Numbered from the stretch's first letter, positions 35,787 to 47,445 are shown. The stretch: 62,000 bases of DNA from Nemertoderma westbladi (GCA_032718475.1 JAUCBJ010003650.1:1-62000); one strand, 5' to 3'. Notes: generated by a model not told the origin, from the letters alone. Numbers and translations: made by a program.

Positions 35787-37089
35787 GTGGGGCGAGCCAC
35801 GAAGTTGGCGGAGCCTTAGCGAATTGACACTGTTAGGGGGTGGGTCAATTTATGCAAATAGTTGTCGTCGTCGTCGTCGTCGTCGTGTCGTCGTCGTCGT
35901 CGTTGTCGTCGTCGTCGTCGTTACGATTTTGACATGCTAATAACTTTGTCGGATTTAAAGCTGCCAAGTTGAAAATTTGTAGGTATCAATATGAGCAAAA
36001 GTTGAGATTTTTGAGAGACTTTCAGACACCATCAGTGCAATGGTCTCCCGCTAGAGGGCCACATGTCTAAACATTAAATGCCCTCCCATTTCTTTGCTTT
36101 TAATCCGTTTAAGCTGAAACTTGGCAGATATGTATTAGACCATTAGCTGTGACTTTCAAAGGAGGCGAATCCATCTGCAGTTCTCCAGTCTGCCGCTAGA
36201 GGGCCAAATGTCTGAAAGTGAAATCGTTGTCGTCGTTACGATTTTGACATGCTAATAACTTTGTCGGATTTAAAGCTGCCAAGTTGAAAATTTGTAGGTA
36301 TCAATATGAGCTAAAGTTGAGATTTTTGAGAGACTTTCAGACACCATCAGTGCAATGGTCTCCCGCTAGAGGGCCACATGTCTAAACATTAAATGCCCTC
36401 CCATTTCTTTGCTTTTAATCCGTTTAAGCTGAAACTTGGCAGATATGTATTAGACCATTAGCTGTGACTTTCAAAGGAGGCGAATCCATCTGCAGTTCTC
36501 CAGTCTGCCGCTAGAGGGCCAAATGTCTGAAAGTGAAATCGTTGTCGTCGTTATGATATTGACATGCTTATAACTTTGTCGAATTTAAAGCTGCCAAGTT
36601 GAAAATTTGTTTTGTTGAAAATCAGTTCAACAGTCACCCGCTATAGGACTACTTTATGCCTGAAAGTGAATAGATTCTCCCGTCTCATTGATTTTAATCA
36701 GTTTAAGCTGAATCTTGCCATATATTCTGGACCACATGCTGCGTCTTTGTGGGGGGGGGGGGGGGGGGGGGGGGAGATTTAATCGGTCTGCCGCTATACG
36801 ACGAAATTTCTGAAAGTGAGATCCGTCTCTCATTTCGTTATCCGTTATTCAAGATGAAACTTGGCCGATGTACGTATGTACTATTCATCCATAGGCTGTG
36901 TCTTTGTGGGGCTGGAGACCCTAATCCATCTTCAGTTCTCACTATACCGCTAGAGTCAGAAATGTCTGAATAGAAATGAAAGAGGTAAAAAGTGATTAGG
37001 CGAAATCTGCTTAAAATTTGCTAATACAGTAATACTTTCGAATTAGTACTTAAATTAAATTTAAGTCACGTGCTGCGCGAAGGCCCCAC
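35787..37089. mobile_element. Satellite-bearing element, copy B
   Basis: Same termini and order as copy A, with two 315-bp units (about 35922 and 36237), an uninterrupted tail and a 24-base G run at 36751-36774. It provides the pre-insertion state for the TTAA element in copy A. Confidence 0.85.
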
Positions 37090-38535
37090 TTCGTGTACTT
37101 CATACTTTTAAACTTAATATCCCAACCCTACCAAATAGTTATTTCTTTTTTAGCCACTCATAATTTCATATTTTATTTCAATTATTTTCAATCAATTTCT
37201 CGTGTATTAATTCAATTATATTTCAATCAATTTCTCTACTAACTACAGTATTAATAAATCAATTACATTATATTTAATTTACTAAATTATCCTGTCGGTT
37301 AAAATCAATGTCTGTCTGTATTATTATTTTACACCATATGTTGGTAGTAAAGTCAATGTTTCATTGTATGAATTCGTTGAGTGGCCTTGTACGCCAACGC
37401 CATACTCATTAATTTTCTGAAACAGCAGGGGGTGGGAAACTGTCAAAAGCTCTATGTAAATCCAGGTATACAACTTCTGCACTTTGGACATCTGGATCAT
37501 CAATGTAATGAGAAGAGAAGGGTTTTCAAAAGTTAGGTTACTGTGTAGGTAGATGATAGACAATGAAGTATGTACTGTAGACTGTATGTTGACTTAATAT
37601 AAGCATATAATATGCATGTAGGCCTATCCTAATAATAATTTTCTACGAAACCAGAACAAAAGGCCCTTACTCCCCAATGATGGTTTGTAATCTTTACTGT
37701 TTAGTATAGCATGATATAGATACATATAGAATAATAGGGCTACTTTTACAGTAAGAATTCCTAACGGTCTTCTAATAAGCAGTGATTTTGACATTCCATA
37801 CTATAATGTTAGCCTATGGGAAATCATATGTGACTGAGTAACATACATACATACATACATACATACATACACATAACTTAATACATACCACTACTACTAC
37901 TACTGTAATACTAGTAGTAGTGGTATGTATTAAGTTATGTATGTATGTATGTTTGTTTACTCAGTCACAAGATAGAGATACGGATAAGGATACATACCAC
38001 AATATATTTATACATAATACAATAACATATATACATCACTATAATATATAACAAAGATACATAAAACTTATAAACTTGGCAAAGAAAGTTCTCCTCTACA
38101 CAATAATAATGTTGGCCCAAAGATTTTTAAATACAATAATTTCAGAGTACAGTACAATAGTACCCATCCCTCATCAGAAGCACATTTTATAACTAAAATT
38201 CATTAAGCTGGCCCGCCACCTAACATAGCAGAGTGAGTAACGCTTGTAGATTTTCCCATAAGATGTACTGGGAAGAGCTTTCAGCAGGGGGGGGGGGGGG
38301 GGGGGGTAATAGTTTACAAACTAACCCAGTTACTTTTCCAGATCCTGGGGTTGAGCTGCGTCGATTGATATAACTTTCATTGACGGGCGAGCTATAGTTT
38401 CGGAGGAGTTAACCCGATATACATATACATACAGAATACTTTTACAGTAAGAAGTCCTACGGTCTCTAAAAACGAACGCATACAGTATGTCTTACTAAGT
38501 AGATGACTAACTCTGGTATGATATGTACAATGATT
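37090..38535. other. Non-coding region with microsatellites and a hairpin
   Basis: It contains an ACAT repeat run, the palindrome at 37830-37968 and a 20-base G run at 38287-38306. No gene is recognised. Confidence 0.5.
37830..37968. repeat. Long near-perfect palindrome
   Basis: GTGACTGAGTAA, a CATA repeat and CATAACTTAATACATACCAC with CTA repeats on the left are mirrored on the right, giving arms of about 65 bases around a centre near 37908. The arms differ mainly in CATA copy number. It may be a small fold-back element or a cruciform-prone site. Confidence 0.8.
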
Positions 38536-39048
38536 TCATTTTTGTTTGTAGGAAGGGGGCAAATAGTTTATTTGGGTTAGGCCTAGTTCTATTAGTTCTT
38601 TTTGTTTGAATGGAAGAGAATGCTTTATTCGACAATATTCCTTTTTAAATTCGTTGTTGCATGACAGATTGTCTAGATATATCGCTGGAATTACGAACGA
38701 TACGGTGTTGCTGCCAGCGGTTGAAAAGCAATTGATTTCTACGAATACAAATCGCACTGGTCATCCGAGGTTCGATCCAGATCTACGGGGGACGAATTGT
38801 TCAGAACCCTTAAGTAATTCAGTCCATGCTAGGTCAGTATCCTTAGCATACAGAACGTCATCCCAGTCAATGACACGGAGTGATGTATAAAATAAGTCCA
38901 ATATTGAACTCAAAATATGGTTTCTATTCAGTCTGGTCCTGGTGTTTTCAAATACATGCTGAGAAAGAATATAATCAAGTACAAATTCTAGAAAATCACA
39001 CTCAAAATTGTTTTTCAGTAAACAAAATTTCACAACCACAATTAACAA
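38536..39048 (-). mobile_element. CR1/L2-like LINE fragment, end of endonuclease
   Basis: Minus frames read FLEFVLDYILSQHVFENTRT, SILDLFYTSLRVIDWDDVLY and DLAWTELLKGSEQFVPRR. This pattern (loss of ILDLVLT-type motif, then DWDDV and AW) is typical of the endonuclease-to-RT linker in CR1/L2 LINEs. Frameshifted and truncated. Confidence 0.55.
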
Positions 39049-39431
39049 TTAATCTGTCAAATAAAAAATGTTAAGCTGTATCATCAGGAACGTGCGACTT
39101 GGGACTTTATTCTGTATCATCCAACAGCCCCAACAGCCAACACTGTAAGATATAGATGTCGAATAGGCTTTAATAGCATCTAAGGCTAATTTTGTTTCGT
39201 TTTTGAATGAGATAACCTAAGCATTATTGATCCTATCCAGAGACTCAACCACTGAGTTGCTACTGGAAGTGAGATATCGTCTCGCAACCAATAATTGTTA
39301 CACACAATCATGGCGTTCTTACATTTAACTAACATACAGTAGCAACTTCAGCATTCGTTAGATTTAAACACCTGGGTCATGCAATGCAGCCAGTCTGCTA
39401 GTTGTCACACATATCACATGCACGATATCAC

Positions 39432-40387
39432 TACTACTAGGATCGGCATGCTGCATTGCAGCTGCATTTTTAAGAATGCTGTGCCGGCTTGTCAACAAAA
39501 TTACACCGCCACAACACCCTATCACCCATGACATTTGCTAGATCATCCGCATCTTTAAGGCCAGTGTCCTTTAAGATGCGTCTCAAGAAAGTCATGGGCT
39601 GTCCACCATGCTTATTCACTCCATGAGGCTGCCAAAGTACAAGATTATGCACTGGCTGGTCCTCACGGCGAAAGCAATGTCCTGCAAAGCGGAGGCGATT
39701 TTGTTCTAGTGTCAAGCTTGGGGGAACCAATGAGACACCTCCAATGTTATATAGTGTCTGGTTGGATATGTGTGCATTGTACTTGACACAATGAACCCGG
39801 CGTAGCATTCTTGTGAATGTGCCATCCAGAGATTTGGTGTCCTCAGCAGTTAGAGCCCAGCATGGACTCCCGTAGAGGAGTACTGGAACTACTGCTGCTC
39901 TAAATAATCGGACCTTAAGTTTCCGATTAATTCTCGGTGACTTCCAAATCCTGGAAAGCCTATTCAAGGCTGCCCATGCCTTTCCCTTACGTATTCGAAG
40001 GTCCTCACCTGACTTCCGGATCCATGATCCCAGGTAACAGAAGTCGTCCACATGCTCAAGCATACCATCCTTTGAGCTTATGCTCATCCGATCAGAGACT
40101 TGCTGAGGACTTTCAAAGTTAACTGTCAGAATTTTGGTCTTTCTGGAGTTAATAAAAAGACCAACACTAGAAGCAGCATGTTCTAATGAGCTGAGGAGCC
40201 GTTGGGCTCCCTCTAATGATTCTGAGAGTACTCCTAAGTCATCAGCAAAGTCTAGATCAGTTAGGTACTTGGCAGGATTTCCTCGACTTCTGGAGCCAGT
40301 AGGTGGAGTTATCATCACCCCATCATCATTATAATGATCTAAGGACATGCGTAGAACATAGTCAACCACAATAATGAACAAGAATTG
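39432..40387 (-). mobile_element. 5'-truncated LINE insertion with 13-bp target duplication
   Basis: TGCACGATATCAC flanks the copy on both sides (39419-39431 and 40388-40400), a clear target-primed insertion scar. The copy covers the RT from FIIVVDYVLRMSLDHYNDDG through DLDFADDLGVLS (catalytic motif) to the C-terminus RWCNFVDKPAQHS-like end. The 3' tail on the minus strand is GCATGCCGATCC plus TAG repeats. It is the best-preserved copy of the family also seen at 7690, 11990, 18655 and 57090. Confidence 0.9.
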
Positions 40388-40400
40388 TGCACGATATCAC

Positions 40401-41412
40401 ACAGCCCACGTATGTCCTAGTCTACATGTGGTAAGCACTTGTCACGCAAAGGAACCGCCATATCAACCATCAACGAATACACAGAGGTGTCCTGCCTTTC
40501 AGCTGTGATTTCTGTAAGAAACATTTCTCCCAAATGTCGACTTCATCAACCTACAAACGCGAACTCCCAAGGTTGAAGCAGCTGTACCTGTAACTATACA
40601 AACATATTATTTACTCCCAGTATTCCCAAATATTTTGTCCCACGTGCTACATCTATTTGGTGGGCGAACCATTTACAAAACTGAAAGGGACTTGACCCCG
40701 GGTTGAACCAGCTATCTCTCACGCAAGGCGCAATGGTATGAGTTATTTGTTTCAAAAAATTTATTTATACCAAAAATATAAAACGCAGTCGCATTTATTA
40801 ATATATAATAAATAAAATAACCAGTATTTCGGAAAAAAAAACAGTTAATAAACGGAATGAAATAGGTAATAATTGAAGCGCTGGAGTAATTAAAATATAT
40901 ATTATTAACATTATTGTTAATAAAAATTAGTATTAAATTATCAACAATTTAAGTAATATAATTAGGTATAATGAACATTATAACTGCGCACCAAATTTCA
41001 TAAATGTTAACTTACATAATAAATTTATATGCCAAAATTAAATGTTTCCGCTTAACCATTATGATTTTGTAGAAAAATCCTACAAAAAATAATAAAGAAA
41101 ATATTGTTGTGACGCTCCGAGTAATTATATACTAAACTAACAAACAAACAAATGGCAACACATATATGATGGGATCACATGAGAGGGGACCAGACCAACC
41201 CATTAGAAACTCCGTAAAACATCAAATTGGTTCCAAACAAGGTTTTAATGAAGGTTTGGGCCGCCAGCAAAAAACACATTTTGTCTTTCATGTAATACCT
41301 GGATATTTTAGAGTCCCCACGAAAACTACAAACTTAAATTCAAAAGGTTTCCATTCTCTGAGCAAATTTTACAAGTTGAGCTTAAATTCCTGAATTTGGA
41401 TTGGATAGTGAC
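40401..41412. other. Non-coding flank of the Polinton, presumably NF-kB intron
   Basis: AT-rich with no recognisable exon. It should be the downstream continuation of the minus-strand NF-kB intron interrupted by the Polinton. I found no ankyrin-repeat exon here or farther left. Confidence 0.4.
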
Positions 41413-41418
41413 TACGAG

Positions 41419-42820
41419 AGTAGTATATAGAGCCAGGATACCAGGACAGTTAGACCTAACTCACACCTTTTTCGTGCCAAGAACACCTAAGGTGTTAATC
41501 CTATTGTTAAGGTGTTAATCCCTTAATCTCTTACACCTTTTTCGTGCCAAGAACACCCAAGGTGTTAATCCTATTGTTAAGGTCTTAATCCCTTAATCTC
41601 TCACACCATTTCTATGCCAAAACAAAAAGTGCATTAATTCTAGTGTTCACAGTGTTAATTCCAATTAGATTGGCAATAATCTTTTGTATACCTCACACAT
41701 AAAATCGTAACTAATCTTTTGTTGATACTTATTTCATTTCACACGTTTTAGTAAAGAGCAATCATAACACTTACACATTCAACAAAACCTAATTTTGTTA
41801 TTCAACTAATTTTGGTGTCATTAATTCTCTGTTTTCTTCAAACATCAAGGTATGACTAATCTTTAAGTAATTATTATTTCATTTCATAGCTTTTGCAAAT
41901 AGCAATTCATTCCTACACATTTACATAATTTTTTTAAATAATTTTTTTTTGGTTATTTACTCGTATTTCATTTTTTAATTTTTGTTATACTATAGTACAG
42001 ATTTTTTAGTGAATTCCACTCATACATAAAACTAAATTTCACTCATAATTTTTGCTTCTACTTTTGACGAATGCCACACATACAACTAAATATATTTTTT
42101 TAGACATTCCAAGAAATAAACTTTTATTATACTAGTATATAAATATAATTTTTAGTAAATTTCACTCATAATTTTTGTATTTCTATTTTGGCGAATGCCT
42201 CACAACTAAACAAAATTTTTTGGACATACAAACATAAAAGCATTATTAACAATGCTTTTGGTTGTATAAAATCTGGCAAATGAAAATACAAATACCGCTT
42301 TTTCTTTGATCTATTCAATTTCAATACCATCAAAGGATTCACCAATTCTGACACACAATAATGCAAATGCCGCTTTTTCTTTGATAATTTTAATTACAAC
42401 GCTTTCAACCTAAAGATAATCTCTCGAAACTATGCAAAATATTCTATTCAAAAAATGAATATTTTATAAAAGATTAAGAAAGGATTATTTCTCCAGTCAT
42501 TATGGCACCAACAGTCTATTTTAACCCATTTGTAATGAAACCTCTCTCAATTGGCCAACTAGATTTCTTGGCTGCATCTTCATTGGTTTGTTGCATCTGT
42601 TTATTCACATCACTATGCGACCATATACTATATAATAAAACATCACCACTTTGCATTCAACTTAACTTCATTATTGTATAAATTGTTTCCATTAATTTAT
42701 TTTACATAATTTAATATTATCACACTTGTATTATTCATCAACTCTCAAGTATTCATCACTTTCAAGTCTTTACTTCAATCTCAACCAAGTTATTCTGCAA
42801 CAATAACTGAATTATATAAA
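41419..42820. repeat. Left terminal inverted repeat
   Basis: It pairs with 60490-61474. The outer part holds two 70-bp tandem units (from 41463 and 41533) with hairpin words AACACCTAAGGTGTTAATCC, against one unit on the right. About 390 bases at 41945-42338 have no partner on the right, so this arm is longer. Confidence 0.9.
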
Positions 42821-42873
42821 TTGATTTCAATAATTATTTTAAATAATTCACAAAAAAAAACTCATTCTCAATC

Positions 42874-43857
42874 ATGAATCTAACAACTAACGAAAATGAG
42901 ATTTCACTATCTGATAATTCATTTGGGTTCTATTTCGACTCCTCAAACAAAAAATTTCTACTTACTGTCAACACTTTTCGAAATCAACCTATTCGCATTC
43001 CTTCTCATTATGCTCATTTCATAATGAGGGCCTGTTATCAGTTGAAAGATGGAGTCTATCAATCTACAGATGAAGCAATTTACTATCCAACAAAAAATTG
43101 CTTCAAGATGCAAAAGATAAAAGATGTTATGTCTTTCAGTATTCCCTCTATCGAGGAAACTTTCACAATTCCTTCTTCAATTTCTACCTTCATTAGTGAA
43201 AACCACAATCATGAAAGTTTTGAAAAATTGCTAGGGCCATCTACATTGAAAGCTACATTTTCTGTGGATAACTCTCTTTTCGATTTTCATGCAAATACAA
43301 AATCAATGGGTCTCCTTGTTTGGAATTACAAACCTACAATTAACCAAGATAACAATCACGAATGTAGAATATTCAAAATATATGGTGTAGATATTATTTC
43401 TTTATGGAAGAAAATGGATGAGCTAATTTGTGTATACGACAAAAACACCGAATTGCATTTTGGTTTTAATTTTAAAGTTGCACCATCATCCAACAGTGAT
43501 CCATCTTCCTACACTGATACAGTCATTCTAACAGATACCATGAATGGAGGTTGGTTACCTATCTCATGTACAGCTATCAGCCTTCTTCGTCATTACCTCA
43601 ATGTCTGTCGTCCATTCATCAATGACCAAATGCATTTTATTCTCCATCCTGGCAATTATGTTGCCTTTGACAGTTCAACATTTGGCTATATTACAAATCT
43701 CCAACAAGAAAGAAATGTCGCCATTGCCTCAGGGATAAAAGTCGATGCTGATAAAGTAATAATTTCACTTGATAAATCAATATGAAAACTTGAAGTAAAC
43801 AAGTTAACATTTGATGTTGATGATGCAGATGAATTTGACGAATTAAGTGAGAAATGA
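42874..43857 (+). pseudogene. Unknown Polinton protein 1 (divergent block), in-frame TGA
   Basis: The ATG at 42874 opens 303 codons to a TGA at 43783-43785. The same frame then continues for 23 codons of acidic sequence (TFDVDDADEFDELSEK) to a TGA at 43855-43857, whose ATGA overlaps the next ORF's ATG. The upstream TGA therefore looks like a late nonsense change. The protein has no signal peptide. Residues about 146-190 (GLLVWNYKP, CRIFKIYGVDI, LWKKMDEL) resemble the block GIWPYNYKP, FRTVLFTNGMNI, FFKKF of the next protein, so the two are paralogues. The strand-strand-helix look vaguely recalls PC4-type ssDNA-binding proteins, but that is speculation. Confidence 0.7.
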
Positions 43858-44706
43858 CTATCTCCGAAAGAATTCAACTTCACTTCAAGATGCTTTCGAA
43901 TACTATTGAGATCAGTGATAGGCTCTTGAATACTGTCTTCACGTTTGATAATGATGATGATTGCGCAAGTGAAGCTTTGAGACAGCTGCAAAATATGCTT
44001 ACTGATGTTGCTACTTCAAAGGAAATATCTCTCCCTAATCCTCAATATATGGATTTGGGTAAATCTCTCACAAGTTTCATCTTCTCATTCAAAGGAGCAA
44101 ACTATGTTGGAATATGGCCATATAATTATAAGCCAAAAGATAATCAATTTAGAACAGTATTGTTTACAAATGGTATGAACATCAAGTCAGATTTTTTCAA
44201 AAAGTTTCAAGTTATCCAACAATCTGCAAACCACTCTCAATGTTGCATCGCTCCTCATATTCATATTCGTTATGAAAAAGGTGAAACAATATTAACCAAC
44301 CTAAAGTCCCATAATCAAATCTCTCCCTAATCCTCAATATATGGATTTGGGTAAATCTCTCACAAGTTTCATCTTCTCATTCAAAGGAGCAAACTATGTT
44401 GGAATATGGCCATATAATTATAAGCCAAAAGATAATCAATTTAGAACAGTATTGTTTACAAATGGTATGAACATCAAGTCAGATTTTTTCAAAAAGTTTC
44501 AAGTTATCCAACAATCTGCAAACCACTCTCAATGTTGCATCGCTCCTCATATTCATATTCGTTATGAAAAAGGTGAAACAATATTAACCAACCTAAAGTC
44601 CCATAATCAAATTTCGCTTTCAGCAAATTTTAGTGTTGAGCACTGCATAAATTTCTTAAAACAAAAGATAGAAATACGATCTATCTTCCCAATCAAAGTC
44701 ATTTGA
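43854..44706 (+). pseudogene. Unknown Polinton protein 2, broken by a 292-bp duplication
   Basis: The ORF starts at 43854, overlapping the stop of protein 1, and runs to 44330. The stop is created by a perfect tandem duplication of 292 bases (44028-44319 and 44320-44611), which shifts the frame. The sequence after the second copy (ANFSVEHCINFLKQK) completes the original frame, ending at 44706. The conserved core is shared with protein 1 (NYKP block). Function is unknown. Its divergent orientation from the virion genes suggests an early or regulatory role, which is inference only. Confidence 0.7.
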
Positions 44707-44744
44707 ATCTGTTTCATCCGACTTCCCTCTCAACCTCACCAAAA

Positions 44745-44972
44745 ATGTCTAACATTTCTCAGGAATTGTTTAAACGAAAATTACCTACCATGTTGCATAA
44801 AGATACAAAGAAAATGAACTTGATGATGATTAAAACTCTTTTGTGTGCAAGGAATATTTATCTATTTTGTGTGTCTTTTAATGTGTTTTGTGCATATTTT
44901 ATTTCCATACTATTGGTAATGATTAAAAATCTTGTGTATAAAATGAAATTTTTTCCACTCAATTTTTTATAA
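44745..44972 (+). CDS. Small ORF with a hydrophobic C-terminal half
   Basis: The ATG at 44745 begins MSNISQELFKRKLPTMLHKD. A hydrophobic stretch (YLFCVSFNVFCAYFISILLV, about 39-58) could span a membrane. It follows protein 2 closely on the same strand. It is short and AT-rich, so it could be chance. Confidence 0.35.
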   Translation: MSNISQELFKRKLPTMLHKDTKKMNLMMIKTLLCARNIYLFCVSFNVFCAYFISILLVMIKNLVYKMKFFPLNFL

Positions 44973-45058
44973 TATATTTTTATATGCTATATGACAAATG
45001 AAAAAAGCAATGCACATCTATATACAAACACAGCACTATGATTAAATATATGAAACAT

Positions 45059-45091
<33 letters not shown>

Positions 45092-45179
45092 ATATATACA
45101 AATTAAATTTTATAATATTTACAAATATGAAAATTTATCTCTTTTCAATCTTTCTTCTCAACCAACATGCTAGTACTTC
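44973..45179. other. Convergence zone between the two Polinton gene blocks
   Basis: AT-rich with an AC/AT microsatellite (about 45059-45092). Plus-strand and minus-strand transcription units end here, so both polyadenylation sites are probably here. Confidence 0.55.
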
Positions 45180-45563
45180 TTAATTATGTAATAACTCACT
45201 ACTAAATATTTGTAATGGGTTATTATTTTTTGGATGCTCACATAAATAAAATAAACAATATCCACCACAACTTGTACGAAAAGGATGCTGAATTATTTGG
45301 CGCATTCTTTCCCACATGATTGTATTACGAACCAAAGAATCTTCAATTCTTGGAGTTGGATATTGGGCAAATGAATCAAAATATTCACCTTTTCCATCAC
45401 ATACATATATAGCTACCCAATGAGTTCCAGGCAAGTGGCTTGGTTGAATATTGCTAATAAAGCTCATCTCTCTAGTATCTAACTGAGGAAGCTTGTCCAC
45501 TGGGAAAGAACCTCTATAATGATTACCAACAGGATATGCATTTAAATCATATGAGTTCAACAT
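45180..45563 (-). CDS. Adenovirus-type cysteine protease
   Basis: This 127-residue ORF starts at the ATG at 45563, 57 bases after the capsid gene. Catalytic residues fit the adenain/Ulp1-like family: His48 in GTHWVAIYV, Asp63 in EYFDSF, Gln92, and Cys99 in TSCGGYCLFYL. In Polintons and adenoviruses this enzyme matures virion proteins. The frame is intact, one of the few in this element. The length is slightly short for the family, with little N-terminal extension; the first conserved block begins around residue 30. Confidence 0.9.
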   Translation of the reverse strand: MLNSYDLNAYPVGNHYRGSFPVDKLPQLDTREMSFISNIQPSHLPGTHWVAIYVCDGKGEYFDSFAQYPTPRIEDSLVRNTIMWERMRQIIQHPFRTSCGGYCLFYLCEHPKNNNPLQIFSSELLHN

Positions 45564-45619
45564 TTCTTCTATTTTAAAAGATAGTTACATTACCATCTTT
45601 ACTTATATTGAGATTCTTA

Positions 45620-46827
45620 TCATATCCCATCCATAGAATAATGTTTATTGTTGCTGGTAGTGAGTGCATTAGCAAATTGCAACTCTAATCTTGCCTTGCC
45701 AACATGTCTAGGTAAGAAATCATCACTATCTAAGTAACCATCTGGAGCAAGGTTCCAAATAGAGAAAGGATACATATCATGGAAGCTGGTTGGGGTAATT
45801 GTATACTAGTACCTCGAATAATTGAAGTAAGGTTATTCTGACTAGCGAAATATTCATTTATATATTGATTGGCAGCAAAATTTGGTTTATAAGTAACACC
45901 ACTAAGAACCTTTCCATCTAATGTTATTTGTAAAAAAATAACATCAAAATGCTGAAATGCCATTGAATTACGTGAATATATACCATTATATGCATCATTA
46001 CGAATCATTCCTAAAATAATAAATCTGGGAGTATTGTTACTGGCAAATAAGTTTTCGCATACATGTGATCTTTGACCATTACCAACAGTAAAAGTAGTAA
46101 CCTCATTCTGTATAAATGGATATATAAAATCTTCCCTCTGGAGAAGATCGACATATTCTTTCATTAAACTATCTTCTATTTTTATTCGTTTTGTTTTTAA
46201 GACAGATTTTGTGATATTTACTCTGCCTCCTTCAATATCATCCCCACAAGTTAAACTAAAATTATCAGGTGCTCTTGTTAAAGTAATTCTAACACTTGTT
46301 CTTGGCGGTAATACTTTTATTTGATCAAAAATATCAATGAATAACAAACCTTGTACCTGATATAGTGAGCTTTTCAATGCTGCAGCATTTTCAAAAACAA
46401 TAGGAACTCCATTGGCTGTTTGTTCTGCATATCCAGCTGCCGTAATAATTGTATCTTTTGTATTTCTATCATTAACTAAAACAGCCTTTAAAAATGCTTT
46501 GTAAGCATAGTTTGAGGTATTTGGTTCAACCTGACACTCATTAATCAACACATTAATATTAGAGAATAATGTTGATAAGGTTAATGGCATAATTGAAACC
46601 ATACCATTATTTGGTCGGACTGTGATTGCTACTTCGTAGACTAATTGTAGAGTTGTATCACCTCCTACAGTATAATATTCATCTGATTTTTCAATTACAA
46701 AATCAATCACAGTAATCCCAATTCCCAGAGTTGTTATTGGATATACTTCATGTTCAAAACTTTCATTAATAATACTTTGAGTAGTAAAGTTGCTGAATAA
46801 ATTTAATTCGTCAATTGTTTCACTCAT
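45620..46827 (-). pseudogene. Major capsid protein, double-jelly-roll type, one frameshift
   Basis: The ATG at 46827 opens 365 codons. Features shared with Polinton/adintovirus hexon-like proteins include VAITVRPNNGMVSIMPL, LFSNINVLINECQV, NYAYKAFLKAVL and a strand-rich second half. Near 45783 the frame slips: the expected C-terminal block (YPFSIWNLAPDGY) is found in another frame and runs to a TGA at 45620-45622. The full length would be about 420 residues. The protein would form the capsid shell. Position just upstream of the protease is usual for this class. Confidence 0.85.
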
Positions 46828-46861
46828 TTTTATATTTTGAAAGAATTAGCCAAAAATATCA

Positions 46862-47392
46862 TCACAAATCGTATCTTTGATCTTTCATAAGCCTTATCCT
46901 TTGATATTTAGTAATCTTTTTCTTTTTCCGTTTTTGTGGCTCGTTTATTGATGATGCATTTGCATTAAGAACTTCACAAATTATTTTATTTGCTACACGT
47001 TTAGTTGATGGTTTGGTTCTTTTAGCAATTTGTTGTAATGTGTGATTAACTAATTTTTTACTAGATTTTTTTAGTAGTGGTACTCCTTTACGAAGAGCCG
47101 CTCTTGCAACAGGTTTAGCAATTTTTGGAATAACCTTTGCTGCAATTTTCGCAATATTTCCAAATAAGCCACGACCACATTGACCATATCTAGCATATAT
47201 GGTTCGTGTGTTCAAACGTCGATTTCGTAAACCACCTCTAAAGTAAGGTATACTTCCACTATTATTTCCACGCCCTCTACCATCTTGTATATTACGTATT
47301 CAATTTTGGTGTGGTGAGGTTTGAGCTATTGATATTCTTCTTCTTCTACCAAAATAAGCACTTGGGTCTGGATATGAACCACCCGTTGACAT
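46862..47392 (-). pseudogene. Basic core-like (DNA-condensing) protein, in-frame TGA
   Basis: The ATG at 47392 starts MSTGGSYPDPSAYFGRRRR. A TGA at 47300-47302 interrupts the frame, which then continues through a Gly/Arg-rich segment to IAKIAAKVIPKIAKPVARAA, a Lys/Arg-rich middle and PQKRKKKKITKYQRIR before the stop at 46862. The composition resembles adenovirus core or minor virion proteins with N-terminal cleavable leaders. Its placement between the minor and major capsid genes supports a virion role. Exact homology is uncertain. Confidence 0.65.
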
Positions 47393-47445
47393 AATTTTGG
47401 TTGATAATATATCAGTTAATAAAGATATATAGTTTTAGTCAACGT

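Noticed and set aside
43783-47302. TGA recoding in the Polinton (in-frame TGA in two genes)
   Set aside because: Other genes carry TAA stops and frameshifts, so simple decay explains it; no recoding signal was seen.
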